From: JANXXV01 sp038230275
GTDB lineage: Bacteria; Acidobacteriota; Terriglobia; Bryobacterales; Bryobacteraceae
Direction: 5' to 3'
Length of the DNA: 64,000 nt
NCBI GenBank assembly: GCA_038230275.1
Contig: JBBRNO010000009.1
Span: 1 to 64,000 of the forward strand
The notes beneath the pieces are model-generated. The model was not told the origin of the DNA. It saw only the letters and a list, made by a program, of their open reading frames with translations, and did not search any database. Shown here one piece after another: positions 1 through 8,336 of this stretch. The stretch's first letter is position 1. Every line of letters begins with the position of its first letter. The translations under genes were made by a program, and so were the position numbers.

Positions 1-211
1 TCAATAGTTCTACGGCGAGACCGGCGGGCTTGCCATCCGGCTGAATTTCCGTCATTGGGGGAGCGTTGTCCACGCCAATCCGGTACACCCGGTTCTGCCA
101 GCGCGGCGCCAGGGGCAGTGTCATCCATAGGATGCCAGCGGCGCAGGTTAGGGCCACTGCGGACAAACCTATTTTCCATGACGACGGAAGTGCCGGCCAG
201 AGCTTCAACAT
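1..211 (-). CDS. N-terminus of a membrane/periplasmic sensor with a solute-binding domain (partial, runs off left edge)
   Basis: The frame opens with ATG at 211 and stays open to the window edge, giving about 70 residues. Residues 1-12 are polar/aromatic, residues 13-35 form a hydrophobic signal or membrane segment, and a stretch beginning YRIGVDNAPPMTEIQPDG (about residue 43) matches the first strand and ligand-pocket region of family 3 solute-binding domains (SBP_bac_3). In Acidobacteria such an N-terminus usually belongs to hybrid sensor histidine kinases, but no kinase domain is visible here, so that is inference. The gene is divergent from the small secreted protein that starts at 385. 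It could also be a free-standing periplasmic binding protein. Confidence 0.65.
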   Translation of the reverse strand, partial: MLKLWPALPSSWKIGLSAVALTCAAGILWMTLPLAPRWQNRVYRIGVDNAPPMTEIQPDGKPAGLAVELL

Positions 212-384
212 GCTGGATGTCTTCGGGAACCCTTACTAAAGGACTTATCGGCACGGCCGATACAAACTTTTACACGATTGTCCGGCTTCGCTGTATCTTA
301 ACGGGGCACGGGCGTCGTCTTGTGTTCGTGAACGGAATGCATTTGTCGCGGACATTTATTGTTTCGGCGGGTCTGTTTGTGGCG

Positions 385-825
385 ATGAACCCGTGGTCGA
401 GCACGCTGGTTCGCGCGATCGGTTGGCGGATAGCCCGGATCAGGGCGGGAAATTGGGAGCGTGCGGTGGCCGTGATTCTGGCACTGTTCGTTCTTGCCGC
501 GGCCATTCCATTGCAGGCGCAGTACCAACGCCGTCCGGCGAACAGAGGAACTGGAAGCCGTAGCGCGCCTGGGCCGGATGTTTTGGCCTCGGCGGTTGCT
601 GGATTCAAAGGCAAACTGCGGGCCATCGACAAGAAGACGATCGTCATCGATTCGACAGACGATCAGGTGGTCTCCTTCCACAGGTCGAAGAAGACGCGGT
701 TCCTGGTGGACGAGAAAGATGTGAAAGCACAGGATATCCCGTTGGGCAGCGTGGTCACGGTGGACGCTAGCAAAGATTCTGTAGGGGAGCTGGTGGCGGT
801 TGATATAATCTGGAAGAAATCATAG
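385..825 (+). CDS. Small secreted/periplasmic protein of unknown function
   Basis: A predicted protein of 146 residues. Residues 1-30 are basic, residues 33-46 are a strongly hydrophobic signal core ending at an AxA-like site (IPLQAQ), then a short Gly/Ser/Arg-rich linker and a compact beta-rich domain (about residues 70-146) with alternating strands such as GKLRAIDKKTIVIDST and SVVTVDASKD. This resembles the small OB/DUF5666-like secreted domains common in Acidobacteria, but I cannot assign a family. The start is uncertain: there is no good ribosome-binding site, and the frame is open upstream with in-frame ATG codons at 55, 340 and 385. I chose 385 because it best places the signal peptide. 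Confidence 0.55.
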   Translation: MNPWSSTLVRAIGWRIARIRAGNWERAVAVILALFVLAAAIPLQAQYQRRPANRGTGSRSAPGPDVLASAVAGFKGKLRAIDKKTIVIDSTDDQVVSFHRSKKTRFLVDEKDVKAQDIPLGSVVTVDASKDSVGELVAVDIIWKKS

Positions 826-902
826 CGGCGACTCCGGGCCTTTACGCAGTTTTAACAAATCGTCTGATAACTCGACCGCGCATCACCACGTCAGGAGTCT
901 TT

Positions 903-3017
903 ATGCTTGTGAATCGAAGATTTAACACATTACTGTTCCTTCCCCTGCTTGCTTGCGGATCCGCCCTTGCCGCGACCACTCCGGAATTGGGTAAATTACT
1001 GAGCAGTATGCCGGTTCGGTTCGAGGCTAACGCAGGCCAATACAATCCCAAGGTCAAGTTTACGGCGCGCACGGAAGGGTATTCGCTGTTTTTCACCGGA
1101 CGGGATGTAGTATTTGTTCCGTCGGGCGTGGGCAGTAAGGCGGTGACCATCTCATTGGGGCAGGCAAACGCTGCTCCGCTGGTGGACGGCGTGAATGCGC
1201 TGCCGGCGAAGACATCCTACTTCACGGGCAATCGGAAAGAGAGCTGGAAGACGGGCGTCAGCCAGTATGAGCGGGTTCGCTACACGGGTGTATATCCGGG
1301 CGTGGATCTGGTGTACTACGGTAACGGCCGGCAATTGGAATATGATTTCGTGCTGAAACCGGCTGCCAATCCGCGGCAGATCCAGATGAAGTTTGGCGGC
1401 GCCGATGTGGTGCGGATGGCGGCAAATGGCGACCTGCTGGTTCGTGCCGGAGATCGGGAATTGACGCAGAAGAAGCCGGTGGCTTATCAGCTAAACGCTG
1501 CCGGGGTTCGCCAGGAAGTGGCTTGCCGTTTCCGCATGACCGGACGGCACGCGGCTGGTTTTGAAGTTGGCAGCTACGACACATCGCGCGAACTGATTAT
1601 CGATCCGCCGCTGGTCTATTCGAGCTATGTGGGCGGTTCGTCCGAGGACGCGATTACGGCGATGACGGTGGACCGGGCCGGCATCATCTATGTAGCGGGC
1701 TATACCTCCTCGGGCGATATTGCGGGGACGGACAATTCGTATCAGGGAACGGTGGGCGGAGTGACGGATATCTGGGTGGCCAGGATCAACCCGGCACGCG
1801 CGGGCGCTGCATCTGTGACGGCCTTCACCTACATTGGCGGCGATGGCGCGGACGCACCCACTGGCCTGGCTATTGGGACGGACGGACTGTTGTATATAAC
1901 GGGATCGACGCTCTCTACAAATTTCCCGATAGCGGGCGGGGGCCTGAGCAAGTCGATTAAGGGCACAAAAGACGCGTTCGTATTGAAGATCTATCCGTCT
2001 TTGGATGGACTGATTGCCTCGACTTACTTGGGCGGGACGGAGAACGAAACCGCCTATGCGATCGCGGTGGACGGTAGCGGCGTGTACGTTACGGGTGTGA
2101 CGAATTCCACGGACTTTCCGGTTTCGAGTGATGCGCTTCAAAGCGTGACCGCCGGTGGATACGATGCGTTTGTGACCAAGCTGAATACGGATTTGAGTGC
2201 GCTGGTCTATTCCACCTATCTGGGCGGTGAGCGCACGGATGAAGGCCGGGGCATTGTGGTTGCGTCCACGGGGCGGGTTTACGTGACGGGTTGGACCAGT
2301 TCCAACGGGTTCCCGGCGGTGGGGAATGCTTATCAGGGTTCCAATCAGGGTGGCGGCGATGTTTTTATTGCCGGGCTGGACTTGAAACTGGGAGCGGGCG
2401 CGCTGGCCTATTCCACCTATCTGGGTGGCAGCGGCGATGACGAACCGCGCAAACTGGCGTTGGATACTTCAGGCAGTTTGTTGCTGACCGGGTTCACTTT
2501 GTCGAAGAACTTTCCGACTAGTGACGGGGCGTATCAACCGACCAGTGGCGGTGTTGGGAACGCGTTTGTGGTGAAGTTCGATCCGCGGCTGAATTTCAAG
2601 AATAGCTTGCAGTATTCCACTTACCTGGGCGGATCTGACGGAGAGGCCGGGTATGACATTGCCGGCGATGCCGGTGGGAAGATTTACGTCACAGGGTATA
2701 CGTATTCGGCGAATTTCCCGACGACGGCTAATGCGATTCAACCGCTTTACGGAAATGGTTGCAATGCGTTCGTGGTGAAGATCGATCCGGCGGTGGCCGG
2801 GGCTGCGGGGCTGGTTTATTCGACGTATATCGGTGGCGATAATATTTCGATCGGTTACGGCGTCGGGGTGACGGCGGACGGACGGATTTACGTGGGTGGG
2901 TTTACGCGGGAGCGCAATCTGAAGGTGACTGGCGGGGCTTTTCAGCCGTCTCCGCCAAGCGCGGTGGGGAGTGGGGATGGGTTTGTGATGGTGATTGACC
3001 CGGCTAGCACCACTTAG
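903..3017 (+). CDS. Secreted SBBP-repeat (seven-bladed beta-propeller) protein
   Basis: A 704-residue protein with a clear signal peptide (residues 1-23, ending ALA). Residues about 30-220 form the N-terminal beta-rich domain that usually precedes SBBP repeats (start motif VRFEANAGQYNPKVKF). After that, seven repeats each begin with a variant of YSTYLGG and carry a later GxTxSxxFP motif, which is the SBBP signature (PF06739) and predicts one seven-bladed propeller. The protein is probably exported to the periplasm or cell surface; the function of the family is not established. A good AGGAG ribosome-binding site lies at 893-897, six bases before ATG. Its stop codon overlaps by three bases the stop of the convergent dipeptidase remnant. 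Confidence 0.88.
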   Translation: MLVNRRFNTLLFLPLLACGSALAATTPELGKLLSSMPVRFEANAGQYNPKVKFTARTEGYSLFFTGRDVVFVPSGVGSKAVTISLGQANAAPLVDGVNALPAKTSYFTGNRKESWKTGVSQYERVRYTGVYPGVDLVYYGNGRQLEYDFVLKPAANPRQIQMKFGGADVVRMAANGDLLVRAGDRELTQKKPVAYQLNAAGVRQEVACRFRMTGRHAAGFEVGSYDTSRELIIDPPLVYSSYVGGSSEDAITAMTVDRAGIIYVAGYTSSGDIAGTDNSYQGTVGGVTDIWVARINPARAGAASVTAFTYIGGDGADAPTGLAIGTDGLLYITGSTLSTNFPIAGGGLSKSIKGTKDAFVLKIYPSLDGLIASTYLGGTENETAYAIAVDGSGVYVTGVTNSTDFPVSSDALQSVTAGGYDAFVTKLNTDLSALVYSTYLGGERTDEGRGIVVASTGRVYVTGWTSSNGFPAVGNAYQGSNQGGGDVFIAGLDLKLGAGALAYSTYLGGSGDDEPRKLALDTSGSLLLTGFTLSKNFPTSDGAYQPTSGGVGNAFVVKFDPRLNFKNSLQYSTYLGGSDGEAGYDIAGDAGGKIYVTGYTYSANFPTTANAIQPLYGNGCNAFVVKIDPAVAGAAGLVYSTYIGGDNISIGYGVGVTADGRIYVGGFTRERNLKVTGGAFQPSPPSAVGSGDGFVMVIDPASTT

Positions 3018-3394
3018 GCGGCAGCGGTAACCTTGCCGAAGACGCGGCAGAAGTTTCCGCCGCCGACTTTCGCGATATCGTCAGGTATGAAGCCCTGGCG
3101 CAGCATCTGGCCGACGACCTCGCGGAAAAATCCTCCAGTCACACCTGGCCAGGCGTGATTGGTACCTTGGCTCACGCTCGGAGGGAGTAGGTCTGTGTTG
3201 CTGCCGGTACTAGCGTGATCGATGCCCACGGCGTCGGCCATCGCCTGGATGCTCTCTACAAAGTCTTTCATCGAGTCGGCCAGTTTAGTCCACACGCCGA
3301 TCACGCCGCCGGCGTCCGCGATTACCTTCGCGTGTTCTTTGCTAATTAGCCGTGTTTGGTTCGCGAGAAATCTCCCAAACCGCACTCGCTTCAA
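3014..3394 (-). pseudogene. C-terminal remnant of a membrane dipeptidase (peptidase family M19)
   Basis: The last 126 residues of an open frame. From about residue 13 (3358) onward it reads like the C-terminal third of an M19 renal-dipeptidase-like enzyme: a helix and strand ending ADAGGVIGVW, then a catalytic-barrel segment (VGIDHASTGSNTDLLPP, where the family normally has a GIGSD/GTD-type strand), then the typical end GFFREVVGQMLRQGF and DIAKVGGGNFCRVFGKV. Intact enzymes are about 380-420 residues, so the N-terminal two thirds, with the first metal ligands, are gone. The first 12 residues do not look like the family, so the break lies near 3358. It converges on the SBBP gene and abuts another gene fragment on the other strand. 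Confidence 0.7.
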
Positions 3395-3419
3395 TCGAAC
3401 TCGTTCAAAGGGATATTAT

Positions 3420-3617
3420 CGATGCAAGGCCCGAGGGATATCGTGGTTTAAGCACTCCGCAACAAAGTGCCTAGCGCGTATGCGGGTCTTTCAGCAGATA
3501 GCAGAGGCTCATGGCCATAGGACCAAAATGCTCTGGGAAGAGCGGATTGGCCACGTTGTTTATGAAGATGACTATCAAGTAGTCGCAGAACCGTTCAACG
3601 ATACTCGCACCGGTTGA
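3420..3617 (+). pseudogene. C-terminal fragment of a conserved hypothetical protein
   Basis: The open frame here reads as a plausible globular C-terminus of about 65 residues (for example GISWFKHSATKCLARM, then an HxxxxKMLWEERIGHVVYED stretch, then VVAEPFNDTR) with an internal ATG at 3481. No convincing start with a ribosome-binding site is present upstream, where the frame runs antisense to the dipeptidase remnant. I recall similar short proteins in Acidobacteria but cannot name a family. It is most likely a 5'-truncated gene. Its truncated end faces the truncated end of the dipeptidase remnant within about 60 bases. It could be a short real protein starting at 3481 (45 residues). Confidence 0.35.
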
Positions 3618-3710
3618 TTTTCATTTGCTCCAGTTAACGGCGAAGGGATCAAGATTATCGTTCAACGGCGTGGCCTTGCCCGCAACCACGAAAATCGGTA
3701 GCCTTGAAGT

Positions 3711-3914
3711 ATGAGTAGGCATGCAGTCCAACTTCTGGAGGCATTCGAAGCTTTGCCCCCCAGCGAAAAGCAAGCCTTCGCCGTCGAGGTTTTACGGCGC
3801 ACGCGGGAAGTGCCTTTCGACTCCGGCCCATTGACGGATGAGCAGATTGGAGAGAACGGCAGGGCGCTATTTGCATTCTTTGACCAGGAAGAGAATGATT
3901 CCGAGGCGCAGTGA
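3711..3914 (+). CDS. MazE/AbrB-like antitoxin component (putative)
   Basis: A protein of 67 residues, acidic at its C-terminus (FDQEENDSEAQ). The pattern of a short amphipathic N-terminal helix (LLEAFEALPPSEKQAF), a basic patch (VLRRTRE), and an acidic tail with DSGPLTDEQIG matches the small antitoxins that precede PemK/MazF toxins in Acidobacteria and Cyanobacteria. It probably binds the toxin and represses the operon. Its 3' end overlaps the restored toxin frame, whose start would be at 3895, which is the usual coupling for such pairs. No strong ribosome-binding site precedes ATG at 3711. The assignment rests on context and composition, not on a diagnostic motif. Confidence 0.6.
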   Translation: MSRHAVQLLEAFEALPPSEKQAFAVEVLRRTREVPFDSGPLTDEQIGENGRALFAFFDQEENDSEAQ

Positions 3915-4213
3915 AGTCTGGCTGTTTGATTTTGGGCATGACCGCAAAGACGCGCCCGGTGCTGGTCGTCAGCGTCGAGTACGGTGATTCGGATCGCGCC
4001 ATCGTTACGGTCGTGCCCCACACGACGGAGATCCGTCAGAGTCCCTTCGAGATCCCAATCAAAGCGCCCTTCCTTCGGCCGGGAGCATTTCTAGTTCAGG
4101 GCGTCTCCACCTACCCGAAAGCGTGGGCTATTCGGAAACTCGGAGCGCTTCAATCCGTTCAAATGGAGGCTGTGGCAGATGCCTTAGCCGCGTGGCTGGG
4201 TATCCGGCGTTAA
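3895..4213 (+). pseudogene. PemK/MazF-family endoribonuclease toxin, frame-disrupted
   Basis: The toxin fold is split over two frames. Starting at ATG 3895, the frame reads MIPRRSEVWLFDFG, the first beta-strand typical of MazF/PemK. The rest (MTAKTRPVLVVSVEYGDSD, VTVVPHTTEIRQ, LRPGAFLVQGV, then the C-terminal helix QMEAVADALAAWLG) lies in the next frame, open from GTG 3911 or ATG 3938 to 4213. Removing one G from the GGG run at 3934-3936 joins both into a normal toxin of about 105 residues. MazF toxins cleave mRNA; the first strand carries conserved residues, so a product starting at 3938 is probably inactive. Either the locus is a pseudogene or the extra G is a sequencing error. Confidence 0.7.
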
Positions 4214-4304
4214 GATAGGTCATCGGTAACGGCGATGTCGGCAGGAGAGTAGTGCGAGCCGAGCCGGCGTACCAAGGCGCTGCCTCCGCGGGATCCAATC
4301 GCCG

Positions 4305-5213
4305 TCATTCGTCCCGCTGGAACAACTTTGAAACAGCCTCACTTTTGTTCGTCAGCATGAATCGCAAACCGTCGAACAGGTATTCGATGCGATAGGCTTT
4401 CATCCCATCTGGTTGCGGTCTGCGGGCGCCGGGCTTGCCCGACTGGGCTTCCTGACAGAGTTCCCGCCGCCGCTTGGAATCCGTTAGCGTTCCGAAGGAC
4501 GCGGAGAAGGAGACATCTTCAATTCCGTCGCCGTTGAGATCGCGGAACTCAATTCTATCGATCTGGGCCTTTTGCGGCCGGGCTTGCTTCTCGCAAACCC
4601 CAGTGGTGTCGGTGGCGGTCATCAGATTCCGGAAGACGATCGTCTCGCCTTCTGCAAAAATCGCAGTCACGCTGTGCAGCAGTTTCCACGAATCCATCCG
4701 ATAGTCTTCGCAGACCAGCAACTGCCGTCCGCTGCGAAACCGCATCCGGTGGCAGTAGTCAAGCTCAAGGCCCAGCACTTCCTGAAGGCTCTCCCACTTC
4801 CCCGTTCTTCGCGTGATCAGAAAACCCCATCCGATGCTGGCGTGCATTTGCTCGCAGCCGGTAATAGTCGCGAAGCCATCCACGTCACCGGGTGCGACGA
4901 AGGGGCCCAAAATCACCCGTTTCAGCGAAAAGCCAACACCCGCCGGCGAAGAATCTCCGGGACAAGTATCGCAAGCGGTTCCTTCGGCTTTTCCATCGCA
5001 AATTGCAATTGTAATTGCAGCCAGCTCCTTGGAAGAAGGTTCTACGAAGGTCTCCGCCGGCATTCGGTAGTTGAGCCGGCCGTCCGGGTCCTGTGCGCGC
5101 AAGACCGTTGTTACGGACAAGCACGCCAGCAGCACCAGATGACAGGCCCTGCCGGCTCTCCAGAAAGCGGCGTCTTGCAATCCGGGATTCGGTCTTGCGA
5201 CGGGACGACTCAC
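4305..5213 (-). CDS. Secreted hypothetical protein with a calcium-loop-like repeat
   Basis: A protein of 302 residues. The N-terminal 40 residues contain a hydrophobic core (HLVLLACLSVTTVLRAQ) that looks like a signal peptide preceded by a long basic region, so the true start may be internal. The mature part has six or more cysteines and, near residue 230, the loop DLNGDGIEDVSF, which resembles FG-GAP/dockerin-like calcium loops found in secreted proteins. No enzymatic motif was recognised. The start chosen is GTG at 5213; it overlaps (GTGA) the end of a possible 22-codon ORF (5278-5210, MSLVAIPLALAAAQLIKMEQ and two more residues) that could be a coupled leader. Confidence 0.6.
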   Translation of the reverse strand: MSRPVARPNPGLQDAAFWRAGRACHLVLLACLSVTTVLRAQDPDGRLNYRMPAETFVEPSSKELAAITIAICDGKAEGTACDTCPGDSSPAGVGFSLKRVILGPFVAPGDVDGFATITGCEQMHASIGWGFLITRRTGKWESLQEVLGLELDYCHRMRFRSGRQLLVCEDYRMDSWKLLHSVTAIFAEGETIVFRNLMTATDTTGVCEKQARPQKAQIDRIEFRDLNGDGIEDVSFSASFGTLTDSKRRRELCQEAQSGKPGARRPQPDGMKAYRIEYLFDGLRFMLTNKSEAVSKLFQRDE

Positions 5214-5313
5214 AACGGTTGCTCCATTTTGATCAATTGTGCAGCCGCCAGCGCCAGCGGGATCGCCACTAGACTCATAATGAGATCCTGACGTGATTGC
5301 AGGGCGCTGGCCT

Positions 5314-6600
5314 TTATTGCGGCAGGAATTGAAAGCCGGTGGGCCTGGTCCCCACTTTGATGGTTCGTATCACCGTGTTCGTGACTGTATCCACCTGGCT
5401 GACGGTGTCCACAAGCGCGTTGGCGACAAAGACGTGTCGTCCCGAAGGCGTGATTCCCACGGCTCTGGAACCATTACCCGTTGGGATCCTCGCGATTTCC
5501 GCGTAGCGGGCCGTGTCAATCACTCTGAGAGAGCCACCCACGCTTTCCGCACTCGTGATGTAAGCCCGCGTGCCGGTGGGGTTGAATCGAATCCCCCAAG
5601 CCGCGGACAAATTTGCGATCACCAGTACCCGCGCGTTGGTGAGTGTATCGATGACTGTGGCGTTGCCACTGAAGTAACTGGTCACCCATACCTGCGAGCC
5701 GTCGGGCGTGATTGCGATCCCTGACGGATATCCTCCCACGGGAACCGCCGCGAGCACAGCCTTAGTGGTCAGATCGACAATGTACACCTGGGCCGCGGAG
5801 GAGAGGTAGCTGGTTACAAACAATCTTTTCCCATCCGGCGATACGGCAAGGCTGTGCGGCCTTGCTTCCGGTGGCAGAGTAATCTGATCCACGACACTCG
5901 CGGAGGCACGATCGACGACAGCAATTCCCCGCGCATACGAAACGTAGATTCGCTTTCCATCCGGCGAGTGTTTGAGCGAAGCTGGGGCCGCGCCGATAGG
6001 GATGCGTACCGTCTTTGCGGCGCGCTCCGCGGCTGCAGAGCGAGCAGGGCCTGCTGACTGGCCCGACGCCGTTCCGCCGGGACTCGTCGTGCTCACCGAA
6101 CCATTCGTAACATTGGTCATGTCCAGATTAGATGTATCCGGGAGCGGGGGGTCGGGCAAACCGTCAAATGGATCCTCTTCCGGAAGATCCGGAGTAGGCA
6201 AGGGCGGGTCGAAGGCCGGGTTGTCATACGGATCGTCCCAAAGGTCGGGGTCAAAATCATGTTCGTCGGGATCGGGATCCGTGAACGGGTCGGTTGGGCC
6301 TCCTCCGAATTCGCCTCCGTTGCGTACGCCCGTATTTTTTAGACCCATACTGAAGGGCTGCAGCAGCGCCGCGGCTGGCCCCAGCACTTGAATAGCGGTG
6401 ATAGGAGTTGGAGTCACTCCAGTTCCGAAACGATTGAAGCGAAGGATAATCAATCGGCCACCGGCCACTAGAGCGACGCGGGGCGGATCGTTGATCAATG
6501 AGTATTGGCCCAGGCGGCCCAGGCCATCGTCACAGGCGGTGAGCGTAAGCATCGCGCCCGCAATACCGGCTGCCAGCATTCTCTGTTTATTTCGTTTCAT
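5314..6600 (-). CDS. YncE-like beta-propeller lipoprotein with an Asp/Pro-rich linker
   Basis: A protein of 428 residues. It opens with a lipoprotein signal peptide (MKRNKQRMLAAGIAGAMLTL followed by TAC, a lipobox with the acylated Cys at about residue 23). Residues about 95-165 are a very acidic, Pro-rich linker built from DP and DPD units. Residues about 195-428 hold five to six YVTN/YncE-type propeller repeats (SPDGKRIYVS, SPDGKRLFVT, TPDGSQVWVT, TPSGRHVFVA). Such proteins sit on the outer or inner membrane and often show partner or nucleic acid binding, but no function is established. Only 10 bases separate it from the upstream TIGR03437 gene, so the two are probably co-transcribed. Confidence 0.8.
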   Translation of the reverse strand: MKRNKQRMLAAGIAGAMLTLTACDDGLGRLGQYSLINDPPRVALVAGGRLIILRFNRFGTGVTPTPITAIQVLGPAAALLQPFSMGLKNTGVRNGGEFGGGPTDPFTDPDPDEHDFDPDLWDDPYDNPAFDPPLPTPDLPEEDPFDGLPDPPLPDTSNLDMTNVTNGSVSTTSPGGTASGQSAGPARSAAAERAAKTVRIPIGAAPASLKHSPDGKRIYVSYARGIAVVDRASASVVDQITLPPEARPHSLAVSPDGKRLFVTSYLSSAAQVYIVDLTTKAVLAAVPVGGYPSGIAITPDGSQVWVTSYFSGNATVIDTLTNARVLVIANLSAAWGIRFNPTGTRAYITSAESVGGSLRVIDTARYAEIARIPTGNGSRAVGITPSGRHVFVANALVDTVSQVDTVTNTVIRTIKVGTRPTGFQFLPQ

Positions 6601-6610
6601 CGTGTGGCCC

Positions 6611-8299
6611 CTACCGGAATCTCAAATCTTTGCCGCTGAACAGCAATGGCATCACGACGCCTGAATCCAGGCCGGTCGCGGTGAATGTGGGTGGGCTTGC
6701 TAATGGCGCGGACCCGACGTAAATCCAGCCCTTCGACTTAATCAGCGCCGTCCGCGATGCGGGAAGTGCCTGTAGAATTTGCGGTGGGACGGCGAACGTG
6801 CCGGCCGATCCTTGCGCGATACAGACGAACATCGCGCTCGAATTTGTGGGAATGTCCGTGTTGCTCCCGATGATGATTGCGGATTGTGCCGAAGGGGCGC
6901 CGGTCCAGCTGATGGTCAAAGGCTGCGAGCGATCAACGTCATTGACCTGTGCGCGATTGGTCCACGTAAGACCGCCCGCGATTGGGAATGTGGCACGAAT
7001 TGGGCCGACCTCCGAACCGCCGTCTCCGTTGAGCTGGTAATTGCCACCATCCAGGACCAGGTTGCGGCGCGAAACGTAGTAGGCGGGGAAACTGATTCCG
7101 ATGGTGGCCAGATTAACGGGTCCCACCTTCGGACCAGCAATCGCCCGTGCGCCTTTTGGAGAGATAAGAGAGAACGTGGATCCTCCGTTCAGGTACTTCC
7201 CGGTTGGGGCCGTTAAGAGAGGATTGTCGCCCTGGAAAAGATCGAGGGTGCCAGTGTAGATGGTGCAACTTCCGGCCGGTGGCAGCGAGAACAGCGGGTT
7301 GAAGGCGAACTGCTTTGCCTGTTCCTGGCGTAGCGTGACCGTGCCGAATTCGATGACATCATCCACCTTTTCGCGGCCAAGGTCATGCTGCTGATCGAGC
7401 CGGAAGAGCGAAATGAGGCCGGTTTTGCCGCCTGTGATCAATTGTTTCGATAGCGCGTTTTCGAGATCGGAGCAGGCTGATCCGTCGGCGGAGATTGCCA
7501 TGGTGACGGAGTTGCTCACGATGCGGCCTTCGGTGCGGACTTGCACCGGCACCCAGCATCCCAGTGGTGCGTCGGCGGGCACCTCGAACGAAAGCTGATC
7601 TTCACCGGCAAAGCCGGGGGCGCGGCCGGAGTAATTGACACGGGCCGCTTTGCCTCCAACGAACACCTCGACGGCCGTCGGCAAGTTGCCGGCCGAGGCA
7701 GCGATGTTGTCGGCGTAGGTCACTGGTCCCAGGCCAGTGGCGTAGGTGGTGATGACTTGTCCGGGCTTCGCGGAAATGGCAGGTGAGTTGAGCGGCTGAT
7801 TCTCGTTCGAAATGTAGTTAAAGAAAACGCCGGAACCGATGCCCGCCCCGCCTACGGAAAAGAGGCCCGCGCTGCTGTTGACGATTTGCACCGGGCTGGG
7901 TGGGCCTGGAATATTATTGAAGCTCACCACGGCCGAAGCGAGTCCCAATGGTGCGTTTGACGGCATGATGGCGTTAATTTGATTGATGCTGACGTAGACG
8001 GGAATGGCGTCCACCGAAACGGTGCCTTGGGTGATTTTTAAAGAAACGCCGGCTAGCGTTTCTGGAAGCGGAAACGACGCGGCGCCTATACCGGTGGGTG
8101 GTCCCATGCGCGAACCGAACACGGAAAAGATGGATCCGCGCGCGATGGACCCTGAGGGCAGGCCAGGCGGAGTGACGCTTGTGGCCGCGTTGACGATTCC
8201 CCGGGGCGCGATGAGCGGCTGTGCCGCCGCGGGCCGTATGCCCACGCCGGCGCTGAGCAGCAGCGCTCCATAAAACTGCAAGGTGTATCTGGACTTCAC
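6611..8299 (-). CDS. Secreted TIGR03437-domain protein with extra C-terminal beta-rich region
   Basis: A 562-residue protein with signal peptide (cleavage after about residue 26, RPAAAQ). Residues about 30-275 match the TIGR03437 domain that is amplified in Solibacter: GIVNAATSVTPP, GSIFSVFGSRMGP, VSINQINAIMP, ATGLGPVTY and the VPVQV ending. TIGR03437 is usually at the extreme C-terminus of longer proteins; here it is N-terminal and followed by about 285 residues of unrecognised, probably beta-rich sequence. Translation likely starts at GTG 8299, preceded by GGAGG at 8305-8309, and a TATAAT hexamer sits just upstream. The downstream lipoprotein gene follows after 10 bases. Confidence 0.8.
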   Translation of the reverse strand: MKSRYTLQFYGALLLSAGVGIRPAAAQPLIAPRGIVNAATSVTPPGLPSGSIARGSIFSVFGSRMGPPTGIGAASFPLPETLAGVSLKITQGTVSVDAIPVYVSINQINAIMPSNAPLGLASAVVSFNNIPGPPSPVQIVNSSAGLFSVGGAGIGSGVFFNYISNENQPLNSPAISAKPGQVITTYATGLGPVTYADNIAASAGNLPTAVEVFVGGKAARVNYSGRAPGFAGEDQLSFEVPADAPLGCWVPVQVRTEGRIVSNSVTMAISADGSACSDLENALSKQLITGGKTGLISLFRLDQQHDLGREKVDDVIEFGTVTLRQEQAKQFAFNPLFSLPPAGSCTIYTGTLDLFQGDNPLLTAPTGKYLNGGSTFSLISPKGARAIAGPKVGPVNLATIGISFPAYYVSRRNLVLDGGNYQLNGDGGSEVGPIRATFPIAGGLTWTNRAQVNDVDRSQPLTISWTGAPSAQSAIIIGSNTDIPTNSSAMFVCIAQGSAGTFAVPPQILQALPASRTALIKSKGWIYVGSAPLASPPTFTATGLDSGVVMPLLFSGKDLRFR

Positions 8300-8304
8300 G
8301 AAGA

Positions 8305-8328
8305 CCTCCGTTCCCTTAGAAAATTATA
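8305..8328 (-). promoter_or_regulatory. Candidate -10 box and strong ribosome-binding site for the TIGR03437 gene
   Basis: Reading the minus strand, TATAAT occupies 8328-8323 and GGAGG occupies 8309-8305, five bases before the GTG start at 8299. The -10 is a perfect consensus, but no good -35 is present at the expected spacing (the hexamer at 8351-8346 reads CCGTCG), so the promoter assignment is tentative. The box lies in the 37-base gap after the stop of the PA14 gene. Confidence 0.35.
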
Positions 8329-8336
8329 CTCTGAGC

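Noticed and set aside
55..384. N-terminal extension of the small secreted protein gene
   Set aside because: Ser/Arg-rich and antisense to the sensor N-terminus at 1-211; a signal peptide appears only after 385.
4572..5291. Long plus-strand frame of 239 residues
   Set aside because: Antisense to a well-formed secreted protein; composition is not protein-like and there is no ribosome-binding site.
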